Assembly: GCA_016218915.1 (NCBI GenBank)
Contig: JACRCQ010000007.1
Location: 1-64,000, forward strand
DNA length: 64,000 nt
Direction: 5' to 3'
Origin: Deltaproteobacteria bacterium
Lineage (GTDB): Bacteria > Myxococcota_A > Polyangia > Polyangiales > Polyangiaceae
Part shown: positions 47,830 through 56,632 of the stretch, piece after piece
Position numbering within the stretch: position 1 is the first letter of the stretch
How the letters are laid out: each line of letters starts with the position of its first letter
Notes under the pieces: generated by a model
Databases searched by the model: none
What the model saw: the letters and a program-made list of their open reading frames with translations, nothing else
What the model was told of the DNA's origin: nothing
Position numbers and translations under genes: made by a program

Positions 47830-48315
47830 TCAGGTCCACCGTCGCCAGCGTCGCGCGCTGTAGAAGGGGTCGCTCTGGGCAAGCTTCCGACGAAGCCGCT
47901 GGCTGCGCCCTGTGATGAGCCCGACCATGAAGTTGGTCACATCAAAGAGCGAGGCGAGCTTGTCCGCGATCACCAGGACCCATCCTTCGCGGCTGGTAGG
48001 CGCAGGGCCGACCGGGAACATGTGTGGGACAATTGCCCGGCACACTGGCTCAGGCTCTCCCATTTGCGCTGCGACCCGCGCAGCGATGTGCCCGTGATTC
48101 GACCACGTGCCGAGCCTCGAGTCGATGTCATGCAACAGTGCCGCCCTCGCACATATCCCGCGGTCGGCTCCAAACACCGGAGCGAGCCGGTACGAGATCC
48201 GTGCAGAGCGCAACAGATGCTCTTGTTTCGACACGTTGTGATGCATCAGGTGCCGGGTTTCAGCCACCTTGGGGTGGGCAACCAGGTCACGGATGTAGGA
48301 CTCGCAGCTCTTCAT
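47830..48315 (-). CDS. HD-domain phosphohydrolase-like protein
   Basis: HHNVSKQEHLLRSARISYRLA...RAALLHDIDSRLG...GHIAARVA; VLVIADKLASL. Confidence 0.75.
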   Translation of the reverse strand: MKSCESYIRDLVAHPKVAETRHLMHHNVSKQEHLLRSARISYRLAPVFGADRGICARAALLHDIDSRLGTWSNHGHIAARVAAQMGEPEPVCRAIVPHMFPVGPAPTSREGWVLVIADKLASLFDVTNFMVGLITGRSQRLRRKLAQSDPFYSARRWRRWT

Positions 48316-48567
48316 CGGTTGTGCATCAGGGACAAGGAGTCGTAGCCCGCCTCGGTCGGTGCGCTGGGCATGCATCTCCCGTGCGCATCGTGAGCTCAGG
48401 ACGATTTGCGCATCGTCCCACGGATCTCTCCCGCCACCCTGCGCCCCGTTGACGCTCCAACAAGAGCGTTTCGAATGCACCCGCCGCGACGCGTCTGCTC
48501 TGGCTGCGCCCTGCGTTGCGTCTTCTTCCCTCCAAGATCGGCTCCGCGCCTTGCAATGCTGCGAGGG

Positions 48568-48587
48568 ACCTTTCAGGAGTGAAAGGT
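48568..48587. promoter_or_regulatory. Perfect 8-bp stem hairpin upstream of a lipoprotein gene
   Basis: acctttca-ggag-tgaaaggt. Confidence 0.4.
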
Positions 48588-48642
48588 AGGCGTCGCGTGT
48601 GGTCGGAATCGGCTATGCTCCGTGGGATCAGGAGGGCTCACC

Positions 48643-49830
48643 ATGCTCCACTTGCTGCGTCGCCGTTCGCCCACTTCCTTCGACCCGTTCCTTGGCACCC
48701 GCGGCTCTGCGCAGAACCTCGCACCCCTCGCCGCTCTCGCTGCAATTGCAGCAGCTTGCTGCGCTCTCGGCTGCTCGAGCTCCGACTCCGATGCCGGAGG
48801 TGTGAATGTGCCGAACCCTCTTACCAATCCCAAGGATGGGCCACCGGCTGGCAACCAGAACCCAGAAGCCACGTGCACCATCCCTGCTGAGGCGGGCCTC
48901 GCTGACGTCTCCCACCCCACCACGGTCGTGGGCACCGGCACTCCGGCAAGCTGCACCAGCGACGCCTTCGTCAACGCGGTCGCCGCTGGCGGTGTGATCA
49001 CGTTCAACTGCGGTCCAGTCCCGGTGACCATCACGCTCGACAAGACCGCGAAGGTCTTCAACGACAAGGGGCCGGAGATCGTCATCGACGGCGCTGGCCT
49101 GGTCACGCTCAGCGGCGCCGGGGCTCGTCGCATCCTGTACATGAACACCTGCGACGAGGCCCAGAAGTGGACCACGTCGCACTGCCAGAACCAGGATCAC
49201 CCGCGGCTGACGATCCAGAACATCACGTTCGTCGACGGCAACTCCAAGAGCGAGACCGAGTACGACGGCGGTGGCGCGATCTGGGTCCGCGGTGGACGCT
49301 TCAAGGTGATCAACTCGAGGTTCTTCAACAACGTCTGCGTGGACAACGGGCCGGACGTGGGCGGCGCCGCGATCCGCGTGTTCAGCCAGTACGAGAACCA
49401 ACCCGTGTACGTGGTGAACACCACGTTCGGAGGCAAGGACGGGTACGGAGGAACCTGCGCGAACGGTGGCGGGATCAGCAGCATCGGCGTGTCGTGGACG
49501 ATCATCAACAGCTTGTTCGCGAACAACAAGGCCATCGGCAGCGGCGGCAACCCGGCGAAGTCCGGCACACCGGGCGGCGGGAGCGGTGGCGGCATCTACA
49601 ACGACGGCAACAAGATGACGCTATCGTTGTGCGGCACGCGGATGGAGTACAACGAGGTCAATGCCTTCGGCAGCGCCATCTTCTTCGTGAGCAACGATCA
49701 CAGCGGGGACATCCGCATCGACAAGTCGGTGATCAAGAACAACAAGGGCGGGTCGTGGTACCCGAAGTACCCGCAGATCTCCGGCCACGAAGACACGCCG
49801 ATCGTGGTGACCGACTCGGTCATCGAGTAG
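48643..49830 (+). CDS. Lipoprotein with right-handed parallel beta-helix
   Basis: Lipobox CALGC; LTIQNITFVDGNSK, FKVINSRFFNNV, WTIINSLFANNKAIG. Confidence 0.8.
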   Translation: MLHLLRRRSPTSFDPFLGTRGSAQNLAPLAALAAIAAACCALGCSSSDSDAGGVNVPNPLTNPKDGPPAGNQNPEATCTIPAEAGLADVSHPTTVVGTGTPASCTSDAFVNAVAAGGVITFNCGPVPVTITLDKTAKVFNDKGPEIVIDGAGLVTLSGAGARRILYMNTCDEAQKWTTSHCQNQDHPRLTIQNITFVDGNSKSETEYDGGGAIWVRGGRFKVINSRFFNNVCVDNGPDVGGAAIRVFSQYENQPVYVVNTTFGGKDGYGGTCANGGGISSIGVSWTIINSLFANNKAIGSGGNPAKSGTPGGGSGGGIYNDGNKMTLSLCGTRMEYNEVNAFGSAIFFVSNDHSGDIRIDKSVIKNNKGGSWYPKYPQISGHEDTPIVVTDSVIE

Positions 49831-49857
49831 AGAACCCCGACCACCCAGCGCCGAGCG

Positions 49858-50766
49858 TCAGAGGCAAACGCGATTCTTCCCGCCGCGCTTTGCGCGGTAC
49901 AGCGCCTCGTCGGCCCGCTGGAACAGCGACGCAGAATCTTTCGCTGACTCCGGAAACGCCGCCGCTCCGATCGAAATCCCCGGATGGAGCAATACGCCGT
50001 CCTTCTCGAACCGGTTCGAGCCGATCGCAGCCAGGATCTCACCGCCCACCGCTGCCGTCTCCGCGACCCCGAGACCTGGCAACGCCGCACAGAACTCGTC
50101 GCCACCGAATCGCGTCGCAACGCCACGCCCTTCCACCAGCTTGCCGATCACGTGCCCGGCCTCGCCGATGACGTAGGCACCGAACAGATGCCCGTGCGTG
50201 TCGTTGATCGCCTTGATCCCGTCCAGGTCCATCACCAGGAGCCCGGCCTTGCCCCCGGATGCCCGCGCTGCCAGCAGCATCGCTTCCATCTCCGCGTCGA
50301 ACCTGCGTCCAACGTAGAGCCCCGACAGCTCGTCGATGTTCAGCATGCGCGCGACGCCGTCGTCGTACGCCTGCGTCAGCGCATCCTGCAGCTCGTAGCG
50401 AGCGACCACGGATCCGAACGCGATGCGATCCGTGGGTACCAGGACCCGCTCGGTCACCTTCGTGGCATTGACGAACGTCCCATTGGTGCTGCCCAGATCC
50501 ACGACAACCCATTCGTCGCCGCGCGGCTCGATGCGCGCATGGTGCCACGACACACTCGGGTCCGTGAGCGCCACCTCTGCTCCCGGATCGCGTCCCACCG
50601 TGACCGTCCCTTCGAGCTTCTGGGATTGCCCCATCTGCTTGCCGAACATGATCACCAGCACCGGCCGTCGCGTCGCCTTGAGGGACTCTGCGAGCCGCGC
50701 ACCGATGCTCGTCTTGTCCTCGAGCGGAACCGTCTTGAGAGGAGCGTGCTTGTCCGACGTGCCCAC
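49858..50766 (-). CDS. FHA-GGDEF protein (diguanylate cyclase)
   Basis: FHA: VTVGRDPGAEVALTDPSVSWHHARIE..VVVDLGSTNGTFVN; GGDEF: TRFGGDEFCAAL. Confidence 0.93.
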   Translation of the reverse strand: MGTSDKHAPLKTVPLEDKTSIGARLAESLKATRRPVLVIMFGKQMGQSQKLEGTVTVGRDPGAEVALTDPSVSWHHARIEPRGDEWVVVDLGSTNGTFVNATKVTERVLVPTDRIAFGSVVARYELQDALTQAYDDGVARMLNIDELSGLYVGRRFDAEMEAMLLAARASGGKAGLLVMDLDGIKAINDTHGHLFGAYVIGEAGHVIGKLVEGRGVATRFGGDEFCAALPGLGVAETAAVGGEILAAIGSNRFEKDGVLLHPGISIGAAAFPESAKDSASLFQRADEALYRAKRGGKNRVCL

Positions 50767-50901
50767 AAAGGGACCCTAGCACGAACCGACGCCGTTTTCT
50801 GCACCGCGTTCAATCCAGTGCGCCAGGCCGACCTTCGACGCTACGCGGCAGTCGTCAGCGCTTTACCTGTCCGAACGTCCGTGTTTCCATTCGCCGGTCG
50901 C

Positions 50902-52677
50902 ATGCTGCCCGAGCCCCTTCTCGATGCGCTTCGGCCTCCACGCCTCCGCCCGGCGCTCTGGCATGCGCTCGCGGATCTTGCCCGACGCCGCGACCCATGT
51001 CAGGTCCATCACCACCAGGCTGTCTGGTTCGACTTCCTGCGGCGACACCGCCAGTGGCACGGCCAGTGGGCCCGTACCCCCGAGCTGGCCTGCGTCGGCC
51101 TCGACCTGCTCTCCTCGTCCCGTCCCAAGCACGAGCGCGTCGAAGCGTGCATCTGGCTCACCCTATTTCCCTCCCTGCAGACGGTCGAAGCGTTGGCGCG
51201 CATTGCACTCGACCCCGGCGAGGATCGCGACGTCCGCAATCAGGCGGTCTGGACGCTGGGCTATCGGCAGCTGCAGGAAGTGGATGACACGCTGCGCTGG
51301 AAGCCGGATGTGGTGGCCGCCGCTGACGATGCGCTCCTCGCGGTGTGGCGCTCGCCCGATCGCAACGAGCTCGATGAGCTGCTACCGACCTTGCGCCACG
51401 TCTCTTCGCCGCTCGTGCTCGATGCGCTCGCGCAGGACGTGATCGCAGCTGCCCCGGCGATCGAGGCCTACGCAACGCCTACCCTGGCGCATGCCCTGGT
51501 GGACCGACTCGAGCAGCTGCCGAGCCCGGATGCCCCGCGCATCCTGCGGCTCGTCGGGCATGTGCTGGGATGCGACGTGGCCCCGCGCCTCCTGTCCTAC
51601 GCCGCGTCAGCACCGTTGACCGAGCGCGTGGAAGCGATGATGACAGCGCTTGCACTGGATGCAGACCGTGCTCGCGGACCTGTGGAAGCCTGGCTGTCGA
51701 CGCTGATGTTCGACCGCGTGGCTCGTGATCGAGCAGCGTGGCACCAGGCCAATCCGGGCGTGCTTCCCACGGTGCGCGCTCTGGCAGTGGCGCGTCAGAC
51801 CGCTGCCATCGAGCCCGATCAGAGAACCGCACTCTGCCTGCAGGCCGCGCGCAACTTCGCATCCTCGGCCGCAATCGAGCCGTTCCCCGAAGAGTACCTC
51901 TACGCCATGTGGCGGCACGTCGCCTATCGAGCCTGGGACGACGCCGCCGTGGTGGCTTGCGTCGAATCGTTGCCCTCCATGCTCGAGCAGGGCCCGTTTC
52001 TGGTCGCGCCCTACATCGATGCGCTCGCCCATGCAGGGAGGTTCGATAGGCTCGCACAAGCTGCGCGGGAACACGCATGTACGGCGCACGCGACCTGGCT
52101 CCTTGCCACCCACGGACGTCCGTTTGCCGCGCTGGCCATGCGACGGCTGGCGACCGCCGATGGCACGGATCCCGAGGCAGTGGCAGGGGGAATCCTAGCG
52201 CTGTTCCTTGCAGGAAGGCCGGATCTGGCATCCCTGGCTCTCGAGCGTGATCGCCCGCGTGCCGAGTATCTCGCGGGCGAAGGCATCCCCGCATTCCCTG
52301 GCCCCGACGAGCTCTGGCGGATCGAGCACGAGCCTGCGCGCTGTCCGGCTCTGGCTGCGCTCGTGAGCGGGGGGCTTCCGGGCCTTCTGTCCTGCATTCG
52401 CGGCGCACCGGAAGGATCGGACCCGGACCCCATCGATTTCGCCCTGGTCACGGCTCGCGAGCAGGATCTGCGTCTCGACCTGTCCGGTGCCACCGTCTGC
52501 TTCGTGGGCTCTGTCCCGGATGCCCGCAGGGTCATCGACTGGCTCCAGGCCCAAGGGGCCATTGTCGTGGACGGTCCTTTTGCCAACACCAGCTACTTCG
52601 TGGCTGCACCGGATGCAGACCCTGCCAAGGTCTCCCGGCTTCGCGCCATGGGTGTGCGAGAGCTCCCTATCCCATGA
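50902..52677 (+). CDS. HEAT-like repeat protein with C-terminal BRCT-like domain
   Basis: C-terminus LDLSGATVCFVGSVPDARRVIDWLQAQGAIVVDGPFANTSYFVAAPDADPAKVSRLRAMGVRELPI. Confidence 0.65.
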   Translation: MLPEPLLDALRPPRLRPALWHALADLARRRDPCQVHHHQAVWFDFLRRHRQWHGQWARTPELACVGLDLLSSSRPKHERVEACIWLTLFPSLQTVEALARIALDPGEDRDVRNQAVWTLGYRQLQEVDDTLRWKPDVVAAADDALLAVWRSPDRNELDELLPTLRHVSSPLVLDALAQDVIAAAPAIEAYATPTLAHALVDRLEQLPSPDAPRILRLVGHVLGCDVAPRLLSYAASAPLTERVEAMMTALALDADRARGPVEAWLSTLMFDRVARDRAAWHQANPGVLPTVRALAVARQTAAIEPDQRTALCLQAARNFASSAAIEPFPEEYLYAMWRHVAYRAWDDAAVVACVESLPSMLEQGPFLVAPYIDALAHAGRFDRLAQAAREHACTAHATWLLATHGRPFAALAMRRLATADGTDPEAVAGGILALFLAGRPDLASLALERDRPRAEYLAGEGIPAFPGPDELWRIEHEPARCPALAALVSGGLPGLLSCIRGAPEGSDPDPIDFALVTAREQDLRLDLSGATVCFVGSVPDARRVIDWLQAQGAIVVDGPFANTSYFVAAPDADPAKVSRLRAMGVRELPIP

Positions 52678-52728
52678 AAGCCCTCTACGTCTGAACCACG
52701 GCTGCAGGTCCTCGGAGGATGACGAATC

Positions 52729-55700
52729 ATGGCAATCCCGCCCCCCCTTCCACATCGTGTCACGTTCCTTGCGCCAGTGATGACGCTTCCCGCCGGCGCC
52801 GATCACCTCGAGCAGCCTGCGGCGCTCCTGCTCTACATCACAGTGTTCGAGCACTTCCTGAGGCACCCCAGCGTGTCGATGACCGATCCGGACGATCACC
52901 GTCTGGTGGATGGCGACGATCGTCTGATCACGATCAACCATCCGGAGATCGGAGACATCCGGGACGCGGAGTACGGCAGCGGGCGTCGCGACGAGCTGAT
53001 CTGGTTCGAGCTGTCGCTGGATCCGTCGCGGCCCGCGCCGGTGAGGCTCAAGGCCGAGCGCTACGACGGTCGCAGCCGGGAGTTCGTGGCCGTTGGTCAA
53101 GCTCCTGTGGGCGCCCAAATCGCCAATTGCATCGTGCAGTGGCTCTCGTCGATGGGGCATCCACAGGCTCCGCGTCCCATCGAGCCATTCACCGCTGAAG
53201 AGTTTCTCAACGCGACCCTGTGCGGCTACGAAGCCATCCGCAATCGTACGCCGGACGGCGGCGTGAATCTGACCATTCCAGCGCGGCTCAAGGTGCCCTT
53301 CTTCCGATTCGTGTACGTGACCCTGAACCTGTACACCTGGCGCGAGATCCTTCAGCTCGAGCCGGACAATGCGTGGGCGATTCGCGATCAGTTCCTCGAT
53401 GGGCTGCACAACGACGGTCCGACGACTCGAGATCCGATCCGGGCTGCAATCCGGACGTCGCCGATGTTCGGCAAGCTCTATCTGTCGATGTTCGGCGATG
53501 GTGTGAGCGACGAGGAGAAGCTTCACGCCTTTGCCATGGCCACGGTTCTCATCCCAGCCAACTCGTACGCCCTCAAGGACTACGGCTACACGCTCGACAG
53601 CTTCGCACGCTGGCCAGAGGCCTCGCGGTGGGCCGAGCGCGCTTGCGGAAATACGCCCACATTCATCTACGCGCATCAGCTGGCCTTTGACGTCTACGAT
53701 CTGTGCAGGTACGGCGCACTGCTGGAAACCGCGCAGCACCACATGGGATTCCTGCAGCATCTGGTGCAGCGCGAGGTGCTGGAGCCCGGCGATCCGGATC
53801 TGCGCCATTGCCACCTGCGCTACGCAGACACGCTCATGCGGACAGGGCGCCTCGACGAAGCCATCGAGCTTCGTACCCAGGGGCTGCGCGGCGTGGAGGG
53901 CAGCTGGCCCAACCAGATGAAGGTGCTCGACAAGTGGCGCACCGACCCGTCGATGTTCGCTACCCTCTATTCGCGCGAAGCGAGCTTGCGTGGCGATCCC
54001 GGGCGCGTTCTGGAGGGGTTCAGCGCAGCTCCACCCGACGGAGCCGCCGAGCTGGGCATGATGATCGATGCCCTGATCGCCCTGGGCAAGGAGGACCTCG
54101 GCGCTATTGCATATTCCCACTACAGCCGCACCAACTACGTGGTCAATCCAGTGGCGCGTCTGGCTGGTGCCCGGGCCCTGGCCCTCACCGGCTCCACCGC
54201 TTCGGCCATCGACGCGCTCCAGAGAGTCAGCCTGAGCTTCTGCCACACCGGCTGGGACACGGCCGTCAATCGCGTGCTCCGGCTGCTCGCAACCCGGCCG
54301 CCCGCCGAATGGGAAGCGGTCGTGCAGTCGCACCTCGCCTGCGGCGCGCGACGTCTGGCAAAGCTCGTCGCGCGCGACGCAGCGGACTTCGTTCCCGGGA
54401 TCGCCCCCAACTCCCCGATCGTGCAGGCTCTCGCAGGACAGCAGCCCTTCGGCTTTGATCCGTCCTTCTTCGCGGCTTTGCGCGCCTCGGTCGAGCCACA
54501 CGGTATCAGCGATTGCGATCAGCTCTTTGCCCAGCTCTCCCAGCCCACCCTCGAGCACGCGGATCGCCTCGCGAACGAGTGGCCCAAGCTCGTTCCGGCT
54601 GAGCCCGTCGACGGCGCACCCGAGCCGGTCGCGGTCGCACGGGCAGCCAAGATTCTCTGGGGCTTCGCCTCAGCGTTCGGCCGCTATCTCGCTCTGACGA
54701 CCCAGCCTCCGAACGTGCTGGCTGGGGGATATCGGCAAGTGGCCAGCGACGCGCTCGAGCTGCTGCGGAGCGCTCGCGGGGTGTTGCCGAGAATCGTGAT
54801 CCGGCAGCTGCTCGAGGGAATCGAGCGGATGGCCGGCGCCGTCGACCCCTGGTTGCTCGACTTCTGGATGCTTCGGTTCGAGCGCGCGCTCGATCTGGAA
54901 GCCAACGAAGGCGGACACCTGGAGCCGCTGGTAGCCGGCCTTCAGTGGATGTCCTGGCTGCTGCGGGGCGACGAGCGGGTGGGATACGAGTACAAGGTCG
55001 GAACCGAGGCGCTGGCCGACCCCGCTCGCGCTGGCGATGCGCTCGGTCTTCTTGAGCGAAGCGTGCGCGCCGTGGGACGCGGTGCAGCTCCCAAGTGGTC
55101 CCAAGCCGCGTCCGCGTGTCTCCCCCCTGACCAGGCCATCGACGTGCACATGACAGCGGCCTTCATGCACCCCGGCTTTGCCGGACCCGCGGTCGCTGCG
55201 GCCAAGATCCTGATTCCGCACGGCTTGGGGCAGGCCGCCTTTGACGTGCTGTGCAGCAATCTGCCCGGCGCAGGCAAGCAGTGGCGGGAGCAGCGCGTGG
55301 CCGAGCTGGCACCGCTGTGGAACCAGGCGCGCATGCCGTGCCCAATCGACTGGAACCAGTGCTTCCAGGCTGGCATGGCTGCCTTCCAGCAGGGCAATTT
55401 CCAGCTGGCGATCGACGCGCATCGCTGGTGCCTGGCCATCGACCCGGACAACGGACAGGCCTGGAAGAACCTTGGAATGGCCTATGCCCGCGCGGGCCGG
55501 GAGCACGAGTCCATCGCAGCGTTTGCCCGGGCGGATCGCAATGAAGCCCCGAAGTGGGCCGGCCAGGCGCTGCGCGAAGCAAAGCACTACGACAAGTCGA
55601 TCCTCGTGTATCGCTACGCATCGTTGCGATTCAACGCCTGGGACGACTGGCTGGCGTTGGCCGGCTCCGCAGCCATGGCGGAGAACCCGGAAGTGGCGGC

Positions 55701-56631
55701 AGAAGCCTATGGCCGGGCGCTGGCGCTCAATCCCCAAGGGGCCACGCTCAACATGCTGCACCAGCTCGCGGATGCGCTCGGAGAGACGGGCGAGTACGCG
55801 AAGTGCGGCGAGATCGCCCAGCGCTTGCTCGGCATGGCCAAAGGGGATGCGACCTACACGACCTGCGCCAACTATCACATGGCAACTGCCCTGCTCGGTC
55901 TGAGGCGCTTCCAGGAAGCAGCGCAGTATGCCGAGGTCGCGCTTGCCCAGAACCAGTACCCAGAGAACCAGGCGCCCTACGCCGAGAAGCTCGACCGCGC
56001 ACGACGGGGCGATCCCCCTGCGCCCAAGCCGACCCGCGCCGCGTCCGTGGAAGGGCGCATGTGGAACGCGCTCGCGGACGGCGACTTCAAGGGCCTATCG
56101 AGCTTCCAGGCCGGGAATGCCTGGAAGCAGCGTCGTGCCGTGCTCTCTGCGGTGGAGTTCAGGTTCGAGTCCGAGAACGATGTGACCGTGACCCCGCGCG
56201 CGCGTGAGGCTGCCCTGGCCGCCTTGGCCGAGACCGTGGGGCAGACCGATCCGCATGCTGCACATTGCAGGCTTCAGGCCCTGCGAATCCGCGAGAACGA
56301 CGTGTTCCCCGTGGACGTTCCGTGCAAGATGGGAGCCCGGGTTCCACGCGAGCAGTTCCGCCAGCTCTTCGCGCAGCGCTCAGGCCAGGGGATGGCAGCC
56401 CAAGCCCCGGCTGCAGGCGAGCCGGATCCCGTGGTGTTTCCCGGACAGCGCATCGCACGGCTGAGCGACTACGTCCGAGTCGTCAAGGGAATGCAGACCG
56501 GCAACGTGGCAGGGGCGCTTCAGGCCGCAGGGCTGGACATGAACGCCTGGGGTCAGGTCGCTGCAGCGTGGGGGCAGCGGCTCTCCCAGGATCAGGGATT
56601 GGCGCAGCAGTTCCAGATGATGATGAGATGA
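52729..56631 (+). CDS. 1300-aa TPR-repeat protein
   Basis: FQLAIDAHRWCLAIDPDNGQAWKNLGMAYARAGREHESIAAFARADR; further TPR-like units. Confidence 0.75.
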   Translation: MAIPPPLPHRVTFLAPVMTLPAGADHLEQPAALLLYITVFEHFLRHPSVSMTDPDDHRLVDGDDRLITINHPEIGDIRDAEYGSGRRDELIWFELSLDPSRPAPVRLKAERYDGRSREFVAVGQAPVGAQIANCIVQWLSSMGHPQAPRPIEPFTAEEFLNATLCGYEAIRNRTPDGGVNLTIPARLKVPFFRFVYVTLNLYTWREILQLEPDNAWAIRDQFLDGLHNDGPTTRDPIRAAIRTSPMFGKLYLSMFGDGVSDEEKLHAFAMATVLIPANSYALKDYGYTLDSFARWPEASRWAERACGNTPTFIYAHQLAFDVYDLCRYGALLETAQHHMGFLQHLVQREVLEPGDPDLRHCHLRYADTLMRTGRLDEAIELRTQGLRGVEGSWPNQMKVLDKWRTDPSMFATLYSREASLRGDPGRVLEGFSAAPPDGAAELGMMIDALIALGKEDLGAIAYSHYSRTNYVVNPVARLAGARALALTGSTASAIDALQRVSLSFCHTGWDTAVNRVLRLLATRPPAEWEAVVQSHLACGARRLAKLVARDAADFVPGIAPNSPIVQALAGQQPFGFDPSFFAALRASVEPHGISDCDQLFAQLSQPTLEHADRLANEWPKLVPAEPVDGAPEPVAVARAAKILWGFASAFGRYLALTTQPPNVLAGGYRQVASDALELLRSARGVLPRIVIRQLLEGIERMAGAVDPWLLDFWMLRFERALDLEANEGGHLEPLVAGLQWMSWLLRGDERVGYEYKVGTEALADPARAGDALGLLERSVRAVGRGAAPKWSQAASACLPPDQAIDVHMTAAFMHPGFAGPAVAAAKILIPHGLGQAAFDVLCSNLPGAGKQWREQRVAELAPLWNQARMPCPIDWNQCFQAGMAAFQQGNFQLAIDAHRWCLAIDPDNGQAWKNLGMAYARAGREHESIAAFARADRNEAPKWAGQALREAKHYDKSILVYRYASLRFNAWDDWLALAGSAAMAENPEVAAEAYGRALALNPQGATLNMLHQLADALGETGEYAKCGEIAQRLLGMAKGDATYTTCANYHMATALLGLRRFQEAAQYAEVALAQNQYPENQAPYAEKLDRARRGDPPAPKPTRAASVEGRMWNALADGDFKGLSSFQAGNAWKQRRAVLSAVEFRFESENDVTVTPRAREAALAALAETVGQTDPHAAHCRLQALRIRENDVFPVDVPCKMGARVPREQFRQLFAQRSGQGMAAQAPAAGEPDPVVFPGQRIARLSDYVRVVKGMQTGNVAGALQAAGLDMNAWGQVAAAWGQRLSQDQGLAQQFQMMMR

Positions 56632-56632
56632 C

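Noticed and set aside
52195-54558. 787-aa minus-strand ORF
   Set aside because: Antisense to the HEAT-BRCT and TPR genes; composition typical of a shadow frame.
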